Shown: in pieces, positions 13,001 through 25,000 of the stretch | Layout of the letters: the number at the start of each line of letters is the position of its first letter | How positions within the stretch are numbered: position 1 is the stretch's first letter | Assembly (NCBI GenBank): GCA_030544215.1 | Contig: JARZZO010000011.1 | Coordinates: 9,596,001 to 9,660,000 of the forward strand | DNA: 64,000 nucleotides | Direction: 5' to 3' | Source of the DNA: Zantedeschia hybrid cultivar | Taxonomy: Eukaryota; Streptophyta; Magnoliopsida; Alismatales; Araceae | Position numbers and translations under genes: made by a program | Notes under the pieces: generated by a model | Told to the model about the DNA's origin: nothing | What the model saw: only the letters and a program-made list of their open reading frames with translations | Databases searched by the model: none

Positions 13001-13386
13001 GCGTCCCGAACATGACTTTTTAGTCTTACGTCGAGAGATTTTAAAACGTCATGTCCCTCATAATAGGTAACAGTCACTTTTATGCCAAACGAGTTTAAGG
13101 TGGTGTCATGTTGTGTTATGAGGGGTTATGTAGTTGGATTATATTGCCTGATAATTTTAAATGTTAAAAAATGTGCGACATATTTAATTTAAATAAATGT
13201 TTTTCTGAGCCAGCTCGCGAGCCGAGCTTGGTTGTGCTCGGGCTCTGCTCGTTTGCTCATACGAGCTTCGGCTAGAGCTTGAGCTTGGCTCGTTGACTAA
13301 ACTGAACCGAGCCGAGCCGAGCTACAACTGAGCCAAGCTCGAGTGGCTTGCAAGCAGCTCGGCTCATTGCCGGCCTTACATTCCAC

Positions 13387-14479
13387 CATCCTTTTAAGTT
13401 AGTGCAGACCTACATGACTCTGGTCACTATCTTCCTCCTCTGGAAACATTATTTTCACCATCTTATAAAGAATTTATGACCACGGATATGAATGATACTA
13501 ATTTTTAGTGGTGATGAGACAGTAGAGCTCGCACATCTACCCTAATATTCATTTGTCCTCTTTTTGCATTCTACAAAATAATACTCCCCTTGCTCCCCCC
13601 CAACCCCCCCCCCAAAAAAAAAAAAAAAAGAAAAAAAAGAAAGAAAAACTCTAAAGGAAGTGAATGACAGATGCACACTCCCACATGTGGACTCTGGCTT
13701 GATGAAAATACAAAAATCACATGACAATCCAAAGATTCCCAGACTGTTCTTTCTTGCACAACTACATTTTTTGTTGTTGTAAGCATGTAAACAACTGCTT
13801 AGCAAGCAGAATAATGTAATTGATGGCAAAATAATAGTAAACAATGAGTAATATAGGGAGCGAAAGAAAGGAATCTTCTAAAACTTCAACAGATACTCAC
13901 ATATGAACTTAATGTTTGTGTTGAGAGGGATGGACACTATATACAGGTAGCAATTGCATGTTCTATGATGGACTTCTTGAATGCTTAAGCATCCATAAAC
14001 AAGAGGAAAAATTTACCTGGTTCCACATTTTATGCTCAAGATACCAGAGAGAAATATGTCCCTTCTTCTCCATCACAAGGCCCTTGAATGCCAAGCTCGT
14101 ATCATTCCCAACATTCATGGTGACTTTATTCCGTCCCTCATTACCCTCTCCACTGTATAGAAGAAGCCCTTCCCAATTTCACCCCAGATCTATTCCTCCA
14201 GAGGAAACCAACTTGCCATAGACCCTTTCTTTGCCCAAAAATGAAGCTCTCAGGAAGTCCGAGTGTCAGGGCTGGAGAGCCTTGCCTTTTGTCAAGGATA
14301 GTGATGCCTGATGGAGAGGGAGAAACACATTAGCGTGTGAAAGCATGTGATATCAAGAGAGAAACTAAATGGTACGACAATAAATTGAAGAAATCAGATC
14401 GGACTAGAACTGGACAATTATGTTTACATACATAAATACATATGTACATACATACATACATAGATTCAAAAAGGTTTAT
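13387..14479. other. Intergenic, no gene assigned
   Basis: Contains a C-run/A-run at about 13600-13650 and a (CATA)n-like stretch near 14430-14460. A minus-strand reading around 14040-14240 gives a short exon-like peptide with no family I recognise. It has no supporting neighbours, so no gene is called. Confidence 0.4.
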
Positions 14480-14489
14480 AGCAACAACT

Positions 14490-15640
14490 CAGCTCAACTC
14501 AACTAAGCCGTAATCCCAAGTTAATTGGGGTCAGCAATATGGATTATTTGTTTCCACTCTAAACGATTTTAGGTTATCTCTTTTGAAATCATATTGTACT
14601 ACCCCTTCCTCTAGGTGTACCCCTTCCTCTCTTCCCTTTGATGGGGGACAGGTGATGGGGAGAAGCTTGATGAAGGCTCGGAGGCCAGGGAAGAAAAAGA
14701 ACCAGGGCTAGGAGAGGATGAACAGGGAAGGAAGACAGGGGGGATGGAGAAGAGTCACAGGGGCTTCACACCCCAAAGAACACACACATGCCTCCGACGC
14801 ACACACAGCGGCTACTGGGAACCTTCTCATCCTTTTTTTCATCATTAGCTTCTTCAATGCCCTCCTTTTTGGGAGAGGCTACAATATATAAGGTCCCCTT
14901 AGGGTAGCCCTAGGTACCATAAAGCCCAAAACTGCCCCTAGGCTCTAAAAGAAAGGAGAAAAGAAGCCCTAATAGGAGAAAATGACCAAGATACCCTTAG
15001 GACTCCTAAAATAGCCAAAACTTGCATCAAAATTACAAAAAAATGGAAAAGACCTTAATTGGGCCTCTAATAGGCCAAACAAAGTACATCATGGACCTTT
15101 GACTCCATTTTTGCGGTTCTTGGATCCCCATCACATATCCTCTCAAAACCTCCGTTTACTTTCACCATCTAATCCAACTTGTGGAGCATACACACTAATT
15201 ATATTAATTACATCTCCCTTTATAATTAATTGCACTAGGATAATCCTATCTCCTACTCTCCTCACTGCTACCACTACATTCTTCAAGGTCTTATCAATAT
15301 TTTAGTCTCTTGAATGCAAGCAATATTAACTTTTCGTCTCTCCATGGTGTCAACAAGTTCCATCAACTTCCTATAAGAGACCCGATATTCCAAGTACCTA
15401 CTCTGATCCTTCTCTCAACCCGCTCTTTCCTAGAATTCTTTCTATAGCAACGTCTATTACTCTCTAAGCTTGTCCTATTTCCTATTCTCTATTCAATTCT
15501 ATGACTAACTTCTTTACCCACACCCATCTATGATGTGGGAACCCTTGCCCATTTAGCACCACATTTGAGCGCTGACGTGGTGCGCCGCTTGCGAGGAACG
15601 CCCTCCACCCTTGCCTATTTCTCACCACACCCGGGCGATG
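14490..15640 (-). mobile_element. RTE-type LINE fragment, internally rearranged
   Basis: The minus strand between about 15640 and 15100 translates to RTE endonuclease signatures: RVGTWNIGSL near 15390-15415, VVVAVRRVGDRIILVQLI near 15230-15290 and INIISVYAPQVGLD near 15165-15210. Stops interrupt the frame. At 14490-14580 the plus strand reads ctcaactaagccgtaatccc, a sequence common at the 3' end of plant RTE elements. The reverse transcriptase is missing. The 14600-15085 stretch between the parts looks like unrelated, possibly LTR-derived, sequence. Confidence 0.7.
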
Positions 15641-18193
15641 TAGAAAAAATTATGATTCCTTACATTACCATTGAAAATTCGTCCAGAAGTGATGGCCATG
15701 CTGATGACCAGTGTTCCCTAGACCCTGTGAATATGTTATAGACTTCAGTTGCCACAGAAAAACAAGAAGAGATGGCAAGAGAACAAGCAAGTTACTATGA
15801 GTAAATAATAAGAGGAGACACAAACAGCTAAATAAATGATAAATGGAACCACCAACAATGACAAGCATTGACACAATAGATAACATTACAATGCACATAC
15901 ATTACAATGCACAGAAAAGAAACAAAAAAAAATTGATGATGCATGAATTAATAACATTACAACGCACAGAAAAGAAGCTAAAAAATTATAAAAATACCAT
16001 GAATTACGGCAAAAAGCCAGCAATCATCTTAGAACAATTAACCATATAGTGAGTGCAGGATAAACTCTCCTAGGATAATTACATCGTCCTGAAACAATCC
16101 TGATTCACCTTGTTCTATATTTCTGGCTGCATTAGGGAATTGAACTTGGCTTTTAAATGAAAGAATAATATCAAGTAATCACAGTGCCTATGGCTTATTT
16201 CTATGTGAACCCTGTTTGTTCTGAGATAGTCGACCGTCTTCTTGTTTGCTAGTTTAAAGCTCTCCAGCAGCTATTCGATGGATTCCTCAATGCCCTCCAG
16301 TCTCGCTTCTCTGTCATATGGGCTGTGCGTCTGCTGTCCACTTGGTCTCTGGCGAGCTGCCCTTGCTGTCCGACAAGCTTGACTGCTTGCTTACCCACTG
16401 GTCCTTTCTCCTGTGTTATCCGTTTGTATGCTGGGTATTATCCTATTCCAGCTTTTCCCTGTGATGTGTTTATCCATCCACTTGATGTGCTCTCTTGTCT
16501 CTCCTTTCTTGCCGGTAGTTGTACTAGTGCCCCCCCCCCTCCCCTCTTTCTCACTGTCGTACGTCTCCTTAGTTAATGCAAGTATTTTATAGTTCAAAAA
16601 AAAGTTCCGATTCAAAGACGATCAACCTCAAATCAATATTCTTCAGAAACTTACATCCTTTCACCAGTTCTTATCCAAAAGGCCAATTTAGTACAAAGAT
16701 GAAACAATGATCACCCTCTCACCCTCGCCTCAGAAAAAATATTAAAAAAAAGAAGGAAAGTATATGAAGTCTTAAACAAGGCTAATCTATCCCCAACTTC
16801 AAGCCATTTGCTAGGACAAAGCAAATCATAAAAATACCATAGTTTTTAAATGAAGAGACAAAATAAAAACACTCTACTTATGTTATACATTTAGTCTTAT
16901 GAAGCATGTAAAAGAGGATTATTTGTCACTAATGAAAAATGAGCTGGAAATACACCATCTCAATAAAACAGAAAGAGTGTTTTCCACAGATTCTGTTCCC
17001 AAACTCTTGCAATCAAATACAATAACTATATAATTCAACTTAGTTGATAGAAATCATGCATGGATCTGTGAATCACCAATTCAGCCACACTCTACTGCTC
17101 CCCAGGCCGTGGGTACACAATCCCTTTCAGTCTTTTTCATATGCCCCATTCAAGATCCTGTATCTGCCTTTTAACTAGAAAGCATAGGGGACCCAAGGCC
17201 TAAGAAATAGAGAACTTCACTTAAGCTATAAAGGAACAATCTCTATCTCATGACTTACTCAGGGAAAACTCAAAACACGATAAAATTGTCCTTCATGCTT
17301 TGCAGTGTTCCTACACTAGCGATTAAATACATAAATGGGACTAGCAAAACATCAAGATTAGTTTTTCAACAATGAAGCATGCATCGATATAACTTACAAA
17401 ATACATTAACCAACAATGGACAGCTTAAATAGTTATCCATTCACATCTGTTACTTACTTGATAAAAGGCGTAAATGATCACCACATCTGTAAAGCCTCTA
17501 AATTATGGAATATGAACTAACAATGGAGATCTGACACCTCTCCACTGAATTCATCTGAAAAAAGAAGTATATAACCAAGTAAAATGATAAGCAGAATGAA
17601 TCGTAAGGGGAAAAATATTGACTAGATGCTACCCTCAAATTTATGAATGACAATATGGCTAAGTACAGCAGACGTCATGCCATTCCAATAAAGAAATACC
17701 CCTTCTTACTTTATTATGAATAGTGCAAGACTCAAAGCAGACAAACCTTCAAGTTTGGTGGATGAAATGGAGCATCTTATCCAGTAGGAATTCCCTGGGT
17801 ACCCAAAAAAAGGGGAAAACATGTGAAAGTCAGTTACAGTGTCAGCATTGAATGCGGAGAAATTGATTTCTCTCCATCAAGTTCTCTTCTTCAACATTGT
17901 TCAAAATTTTCACTTGTGTCTACATTTATATACCACCGCACCAAACAGCGTACTTCCTCATTGTCATTTTTGAGTTTTCTCCCTTTCAAATTCCATTCTT
18001 TGCGAATTCTCTCCTTTCCATAATTTTCCACTGGCAAGCTATGCAGTCAACTCAGGTTGAAAGTAACTGTACCACAACACATCCCTAGAATATCCCTTTT
18101 CCCTTCTCTGAAATCAACAAGAAAACTCGATGTATTGCCCACTTAAGGCAGTTTTTTAAGGCAATTGTTTAAATGATATGTATATGTAACACC
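15641..18193. other. Intergenic / 3' flank of the PPR gene
   Basis: AT-rich spacer with no recognised domain. A C-rich stretch lies at about 16530-16545. It probably includes the 3' untranslated region of the minus-strand PPR gene near 18100-18193, but no polyadenylation site can be fixed with confidence. Confidence 0.45.
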
Positions 18194-20485
18194 TCAGGAA
18201 CACTTCACGTGACGTTTTCTTCTAGTTAGCTTCTTGTCTCTAACACCATCATAGAGAAACTCATAAGAATAGTAAGTTATATGGCCCTTCTTCAACAGCT
18301 CCTCTACTAAGATCTTGGGTGCTGCTACTTGCTTCTTATCAGCCTCAAAGATGGTGTCTACTACCTCAGGGACAACACCATTTTTTACCATAATTTGGAT
18401 AATACGGACAGCATCACCTATTCTGTTGTTTATGCAAAGACAATTTATTACACGTCCAAATGTAGCCATGGAAGGGATGAATTCCTTACATATCATGTTC
18501 ATAAGGAGCTCATTTGCATGATCAACATTCCAGGTCTTACAGAAACCATCAATCAATACACGAAAAGTGAATGCATCTGGCAGATAACCTTTATCTTCCA
18601 TCTCAAGAAAAAGTTTTTCTGCCATGTGAACATTTAGCTTCTCTGAAAATGCATTGATCATTATATTGTATGTAGAAACTGTAGGACAGAAATTATCTTT
18701 CTCCATCCCTCTGAAGAGCTTGTAAGCCTCATCTAGATCGCCACTCTCGCAGAATCCATGAATTAATGTGCTGAAACTAACAATATCAGGAGTCAGATTT
18801 TCTCTCTTCATATTCAATAGCAAATTGGAGGCCTCTTTTACTTTGTGTGCCCTGCAGAGATTTTCAATCAGTATATTATAGGTGATGACATTAGGAGTGC
18901 ATCCTTTTTCCACCATCTCTTTGAAAGTGTCAATGACATCATTGGTCTTCCCAGCCTTACAGAGACCATTAAGCACAGAGTTAAAAGTTATTGCATCAGG
19001 TGGCACTCCATGAGTCCACATCCTATCAACAATCTCCAGAGCGTTATCAAGTTTCAACCGCTTACAATAACCATCAATCAGTGTATTAAATGTAAAAACA
19101 TCAGGAAGGAAGCCTTTCGTTATGGCAACATTCATGAGATTGTTGGCATCAGACACATTACCCATCTTGCATAGTCCATTTATAATTATGTTGTATGTCC
19201 AATTGTTAGGACTGCAACCTTTGTTAGACATCTCCTCAGTTAGTTGCAAGGCCTCCAAGATAAGGCCTTGTCTGCAGAGTCCTTTAACAAGTGAATTATA
19301 GATAATGATATCAGGCTTCATTCCCAAACTTATAGCTTCAGAAAAAACCTCCATCGCCCTACATATGTCACCTTCTTCACACAACCCATTGATCAGTGAA
19401 CAATATGTTATACAGTCAGGTTTGAAACCCCTAAATACTGCATCCTTGAGGAGATTGGAGGCATTTAGGACCATACCAATTTTGCAGTAACCATCAATAA
19501 TTGTATTGTAGGTGAAACAATCAGGAACACAGCCCTTGTTCACCATTTTGCGCAGATAATTCTCAGCTTCCACAACCTTGGAGCTCTTACACAAGCCACA
19601 TATAACCGTGTTATACGTGATGACATCAGGACTCATGCCCTCATTATCCATACATTCTAGCAAAGATACAGCCTCGACCAACTTGCCCTCTTTGCAGAGG
19701 CCTTGGATGATTATATTCAGTGTAAACAAGTTGGGAGACATTCCTCTCTTGAACATCTTGCAAAGAAGCCTACTACTTTCTCGAACATTCCCTTTCCTAC
19801 AAAGTATGTGCACAACCTTGTTGAATGTAACAATGTCAGGCAAGATGTTGTCACCGAGCATTTGGTCGAACAGGTTGCGTGCCTCCTCCAAGTAGCCCTC
19901 CTCATAAAAACCACAAATCACAGAACAATATACAACCGCATTCGGATAATACCCTCTCTCTGGCATATCCCTAAGGAGCCTAAGAGCCACGTGCGGCCGG
20001 CTCGTCCTACAAAATGACTTAATCCTGATAGCAAACGTATACACGTCCGGGGCAATCCCTCTGTCAAGCATTCTAACATACACCTTGTGCGCCTGATCAA
20101 AGTACCCATACTCCACCAAGATGTTCATCATCGAATTGTAGGATATGACCGACGGCTCGCATCCGAAAAAGTCCATCCTTTCGAACACATCAACGGCCTC
20201 TTGGACCTTCCGTCTCCTACCATAGCTCTTCATCGCACAAACATAGACACCTTCAACTGACCTGCTGCCACCAGCATTCTTTGTCCTCATTTCAGAGAGG
20301 ATCTTCTCCATCTGCTCAAATTCGCCATGGCAGCCGAGCTTCTCGACCATGGACTTATAGGTCAAGAGGGTCTGCTTGAAGCCAGCATCTTGGGAGACGG
20401 CATTGAACATCTGGAGGGCCCTGAGCGGGTCCTTCTGGTGCTTCACAACAGCAGCTACATGCTTGGGGAGCAGAGGGCGGTTCAT
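18194..20485 (-). CDS. P-class pentatricopeptide repeat protein (At1g74580-like)
   Basis: Uninterrupted 763-residue ORF without introns, as usual for plant PPR genes. It contains about 19 tandem 35-residue PPR motifs from about residue 39 to 708, such as VITYNTVICGLCKSSKVVEA and VFTFNTLIDGYCKRLKLDNA. No E, DYW or SMR extension follows, so it is P-class. These proteins bind organellar RNA and act in its stability, splicing or translation. The N-terminal LLPKHVAAVVKHQKDPLRAL and the C-terminal KKQVAAPKILVEELLKKG and ITYYSYEFLYDG match, as I recall it, Arabidopsis At1g74580, which is also about 763 residues. That length match supports the ATG at 20483-20485. Targeting to mitochondrion or plastid cannot be decided by eye. 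Many repeats carry Asn5/Asp35 or Asn5/Asn35. The gene is divergent from TRIP4, with a MITE about 230 bp upstream of the start. Confidence 0.95.
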   Translation of the reverse strand: MNRPLLPKHVAAVVKHQKDPLRALQMFNAVSQDAGFKQTLLTYKSMVEKLGCHGEFEQMEKILSEMRTKNAGGSRSVEGVYVCAMKSYGRRRKVQEAVDVFERMDFFGCEPSVISYNSMMNILVEYGYFDQAHKVYVRMLDRGIAPDVYTFAIRIKSFCRTSRPHVALRLLRDMPERGYYPNAVVYCSVICGFYEEGYLEEARNLFDQMLGDNILPDIVTFNKVVHILCRKGNVRESSRLLCKMFKRGMSPNLFTLNIIIQGLCKEGKLVEAVSLLECMDNEGMSPDVITYNTVICGLCKSSKVVEAENYLRKMVNKGCVPDCFTYNTIIDGYCKIGMVLNASNLLKDAVFRGFKPDCITYCSLINGLCEEGDICRAMEVFSEAISLGMKPDIIIYNSLVKGLCRQGLILEALQLTEEMSNKGCSPNNWTYNIIINGLCKMGNVSDANNLMNVAITKGFLPDVFTFNTLIDGYCKRLKLDNALEIVDRMWTHGVPPDAITFNSVLNGLCKAGKTNDVIDTFKEMVEKGCTPNVITYNILIENLCRAHKVKEASNLLLNMKRENLTPDIVSFSTLIHGFCESGDLDEAYKLFRGMEKDNFCPTVSTYNIMINAFSEKLNVHMAEKLFLEMEDKGYLPDAFTFRVLIDGFCKTWNVDHANELLMNMICKEFIPSMATFGRVINCLCINNRIGDAVRIIQIMVKNGVVPEVVDTIFEADKKQVAAPKILVEELLKKGHITYYSYEFLYDGVRDKKLTRRKRHVKCS

Positions 20486-22057
20486 GCCACAGTTCCTCTA
20501 GGTCATCGTCCAGCAAACTTCCCTCCAGAATCTAGAGACAGAGAAAGGCGACCAGGACTGACGCCCCCAAGAACCCCAGCACCGCCACCGCGGTTGGGGC
20601 GGGGCGGGGTCCGAAGTTTTGGTCCAACCCTGACTCATCGGACGGTCTTGACTTGCCTGATGAAGAGGGTCCATCAATCTTAATTTTGTGATTGCCACTG
20701 ATAATAGATATTGAAACCGGCAGCCGGTGTAGGTGTTTTTATTTAAAAGAAAAAAATTGAATTTCTTTTGACCGGTCTTCGTGGTGGCTTGTATAATTGT
20801 ACAATCCGATCTAAGATCGGACGACTTAGAAAAAGATGAAAAATTAAAAATAAATTTTAATTTTTTTTATATTAGATAGGATTTTTTTTATTTTTCATCT
20901 TTTTTTAAGTTGTCCGATCGAATTATACAACCATGTAACGAGAGTTGGGCCTGACCCAAAAAAAATTATAAAAAAAAAAATTAAACAAAAATACCGGCAG
21001 CTAGTGTAGAACTGGCTGCCGGTGCAACAAGTTATTCTTATAGATATTTGGTTAAATTCTATCAATTTTAACGTTTATACATGGTTAAAGTCTATTATTA
21101 TAATAAATTTAATATAAATTTAAACTTGTATTAAAATGTTAGGATTTAATCTTTTATGAGCTTAAAGATCGCTTCTCTTCTTTCTTGTCCATCTCTAAAC
21201 TCTTCTTCTTCTTCTCTGTCTCTCTCTCTCTCTCTTCCGGCATTCTCCTCTAGACTCTACCAATATATTAAAATCAATATTCGATAGCCAAAAAATCTAT
21301 TACATGTTTATACATTTATAGATCTGTTAACGTTAAACTTGCCTGATAATGTCCTTTAAGATAATAATATCATAAATGTCTTCGTTGGGGTATCAGTTAA
21401 GGGGATTCCTGAATATGTACGTAGTACTTAAGCTTTACCATTGAAAAAAACCTATGATTATATCGTTTGTAATAATTTGTCCTTTAAAATATTTAAAAAA
21501 ATCTTTGACGCAATATTTCCCAGTACGCTGAATGAATGGTAACTTCATGGGTAATTAGAAGAATGTAAAGGCAATGGGATTACATAAGTAAATATGGGTT
21601 AGGGGTGATAATTTCACAAATGAATTTATAGGGACAATATATCTACAAAAATACAATAAACATGATATTAGAGTGTTGATTTCACAATTAATTTAGGGAT
21701 AATTAAGTAACAACTCTCTTTCTCTTATGTTAAATTTTAAAAATACCATGTTCATTTTCATATTATCTAAAGCGTTCCATACATATCATTGAGACAATAT
21801 ATCGATAGATGTTTTATCTTGTAAAGGTATGCAGAATAATATGAAAAGAAGTATGGTATGTTTGAAATTCAGAAAATAGTAGTGGTTAGTATGAAATTGT
21901 TCCATTAATTTATACTGATGACATATCTACAAAAATCCAAAAATAATAATCCCAAGGTTTTCTTCGCGGAAACAGGTTATTACAACTCTCTTCTTTCCTT
22001 CGCGTGTCTCCGCTTGTTGTGAGGAATTGCTCAGAAGAGAGAGAAAGAGAGAGAGAG
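20486..22057. promoter_or_regulatory. Divergent intergenic region between PPR and TRIP4
   Basis: The 1.57 kb between the two start codons must hold both promoters. It contains the MITE at 20712-21030, a CT-rich run at about 21175-21240 and a (GA)n run at 22035-22057 directly before the TRIP4 ATG. No single TATA box could be assigned with confidence. Confidence 0.5.
20712..21030. mobile_element. Foldback MITE, family A, copy 2
   Basis: The ends are inverted: aaccggcagccggtgtagg on the left against gaactggctgccggtgcaac on the right. A long internal inverted repeat joins ttgtataattgtacaatccg and cggacgacttagaaaaagat with their complements at about 20895-20935. The right end, read in reverse, aligns with the left end of the copy at 570-858. 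There is no coding potential. Confidence 0.68.
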
Positions 22058-25000
22058 ATGGGATCGTCGGGGGAGTGGCTGGAGAGGGCGCTGCTGGAAC
22101 TGGCCGGGAAGATAGAAACGGGGCTTCACCTTGACGCCGATGTCGTCTCCGGCCTCGTCTCCTACTGCGAACTGGCGCCCCCTGAAGACGCCCGCGAGTA
22201 CCTCGTCGTAATCTCGTCATGCCTTTGTTCATATGTCGAGTTTTATTGGTTTGCCTCGGTTTCTAAGTGCGTTTCTAATGATTTCTTGTGATTCGGGAAT
22301 CCCATCGGATTCTTGGTGGCTTTTCTCACCCTAGAAGGATACCATAATTGTTTTGCTTCATCAAGTCCACGGAAAAAAAACTGTTCTTTTGTTCTTTTGT
22401 GGTGAATGTGCCGCTGCTTTCTTTCCGGGGTTGCAAAATGCCTTCACAGTTGTGCTTTTTTCCTGGCTTGGTTCTCACCGTCGTGTGGGGTTCTCGATAC
22501 GATCTCGGCGTAATTTGATAGAATCTGTTGGATTATAATGTCGGTTCGAGCTCTTGCGGCTAGCAAAGTTTGGGTACTTGGGAAGTATGTGATTTTTTGT
22601 CAGTTAAATTTCAGAGGGTTGGGCTTATGGAAGTTGATGCTTCTCCCCAAAAGTAACAATTTTACACTATTTGGACATTATACTTGATAGTGAATTTCTT
22701 TTAGGTGGCTGGAATTCATCAATCGTACTATCAATCGTCTGCTAAATCCAGTTAGTCCTAATTGGTGACCATATAAAAATTTAATCACTATAGATGATAA
22801 GATTGTTCTTTACTTTCTTTTGCTGTTTTTCCTTTCAAAGATCTTCCTTTTTCCTTTCAGCACCTATTCTCCCAAAACAAACAAAAAATGTTTATATTGT
22901 AGATAGCTGATGAATTCATCTCCCAGCAATTTTTTTTTTTTTCAATGAGCACTTGATTTCCCTCATATATGTATGCACTCCAGAGAGCATATTTATTTTT
23001 AATATGTTTAAAATAGTAAGAATGACTATCAAAGTATAATTCTATGTAGCTTACTCCTTAAGTATAATTCTATGTAGCTTACTCCTTAAGCCAACATTTT
23101 GTGAACTCCTAAGCAACATTTAACCAGTTAAAAACTAAGATTGACCACCAAGCAAAACAATGTTCGGGAACTGTTGGATTGTGGTTCCTGTAGGTTTCTG
23201 CTACCTACGAAAAAAGGTAAAAATAAAGTCTATGTAGAATACTTTCCCAATATGTTGTTATTTTGGAAAAAATGAAAATTGAAGGATGTATTAATGGGAT
23301 CTTTTTGGCATTCTTTCTGTCCAATATTGGTAGAGTTGGGGATGGATGGTGAAGTTCTTGCTACCTTTGATTCCAAGTGCTGTGACTGCTGTTAGTCAGT
23401 GTAGTTATGCTTGCTGTTGCTGACATGTTGTCATTTCTCCCACCTGATTTGCAGTCGCATCTTATGCCTGGCAATCATTCTCAAATTTCATTTTATGCTC
23501 ATTTGTTGGAAAGTAGGAGTCCAGAATGTTCCATAAATTAATTCTCTAGAGAATGTTTTACTTAGTTGTCAACTTAGATTTTTCCTTTTCATGATCATTG
23601 CCTTGGAGAAGATCACATATTCCTATATTAACTTTCCCTGTTTCACCCTCATCTCTTTTCAAAATTTAGGAAACCTTACAGGGTTGACCCCTTGGAGAAG
23701 ATGGTTTTCTACTTGCGAACTGGTCTCATGAAACTTTTGATATACCATATCTTGTTGAATGCTATCTTGATCACGTACTTTACAGAACCTTATTGTTGGA
23801 TAAGGCTCAATAAGCATTATGGAATAAGACTTCTGATCAAGTGGGGCAGCCAGTCTCTGCCATAATTTCAAATTGTTCATTCAATTGTACTGCTTGTGAT
23901 GGTGATGATGATGACTGTTTCTTACGTTTGGGCTTATTAAATTTATGGGACAAAGGAATTAATATATCAGTGAGAAACAAAATTACGGATTTCTACAAGT
24001 GTATGCTATGACTTTGACTGAGGCATCTTGGAGTTTACATTCTGCAAATTTCATATCTACATTGGGAATCTTCCTTTTCTTGAATTGTCTCATTTTTTCC
24101 TTATTTTTACATTATAGTTCATTTTTCTTAATCAAGTGTACATGTCCACTTTTCATCAAAGCTGTTTTGCTTACTGCTGTTTGTGTGCACCAGTTAAAAG
24201 TTACAAGGACAGAGATGTTCCTCTATTCTGTCAACAGCTTCTAGAGCATGTTTATGCCATTCCTTATGGCTTTTACCATAACTGTATTCTTCTAATATTG
24301 GTATCTTTGTTTATGGTTGTGAAGGGAATGGGATCCTTAGCTGGCCCTGACAAATTGTCTCTTCCTTTTCTGCAATTTCCTATGTTCTGGATATTAATGT
24401 CATCCTAGATTTTTGGTGAGAAGACAAGTAAATGTCGGCTTATAGTCACAGTAGCTTAGAATTGGCATAACTTCTTTCCTTGATGTTGTTTAAGCTTTGC
24501 CGTCATTCTTTTTTCCTTGATCAATGTTTAAGAGTGTTTTCTTGGGAATGCATCTATGAAAGTGAAATCTTGATTAACATCAAGTGCATCTTGCATTTCC
24601 AGTTTCATCAGTTCCTTCCATCAATTTACTTGTTTTATCCTGCTTTACAGAATATTATAGGTGAAGAAGCTAGTCAAGATGTCGTTCAAGAATATTTGCA
24701 TAGAAGGGGATATGTTGATCCTTCTATAAACCTCTCAAATGTGCAGTCTTCCAGAACACAAGCATATATCAAGCCACCTGCACATGAAGGTTCAAGTGCT
24801 GGAACCAAAAAACTAGCAAAGACACCGAAAGAACGAATAGCATCATCTGCTCGTAATACCAAGGTTCAATCCGAGTATTCAGTTATCCAAAGTGTTCCCA
24901 AAGGGAACAATGAAATAATTGGTAATCCTAAAAAGAAAAAAACCGGAAAGGTTGTTTCTCTTGCAGAAGCATCAAAAGGCTCAGTTGTATTTAAGCAAGG

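Larger units (their letters stand above)
12282..13386. mobile_element. hAT-like non-autonomous element, outer
   Basis: The element at 12290-13378 (1,089 bp) is flanked by the 8-bp direct repeat CATTCCAC (12282-12289 and 13379-13386), as expected for hAT elements. It starts TAGGGGTGGCAACGAGCTGA and ends with the degenerate complement GCTCATTGCCGGCCTTA. Subterminal regions on both sides are packed with GAGCTCG/GAGCCGAGC motifs. There is no transposase. It contains a second hAT-like element at 12652-12992, so the original was about 740 bp. Confidence 0.88.

Noticed and set aside
14040..14290. Minus-strand exon-like peptide containing TSLAFKGLVMEKKGHIS
   Set aside because: No family recognised, no neighbouring exons and no clear splice pair, so not called a gene.
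16260..16580. Cys/Leu-rich ORF resembling a small membrane protein
   Set aside because: Low complexity near a C-run, no conserved motif, and not supported on either strand.
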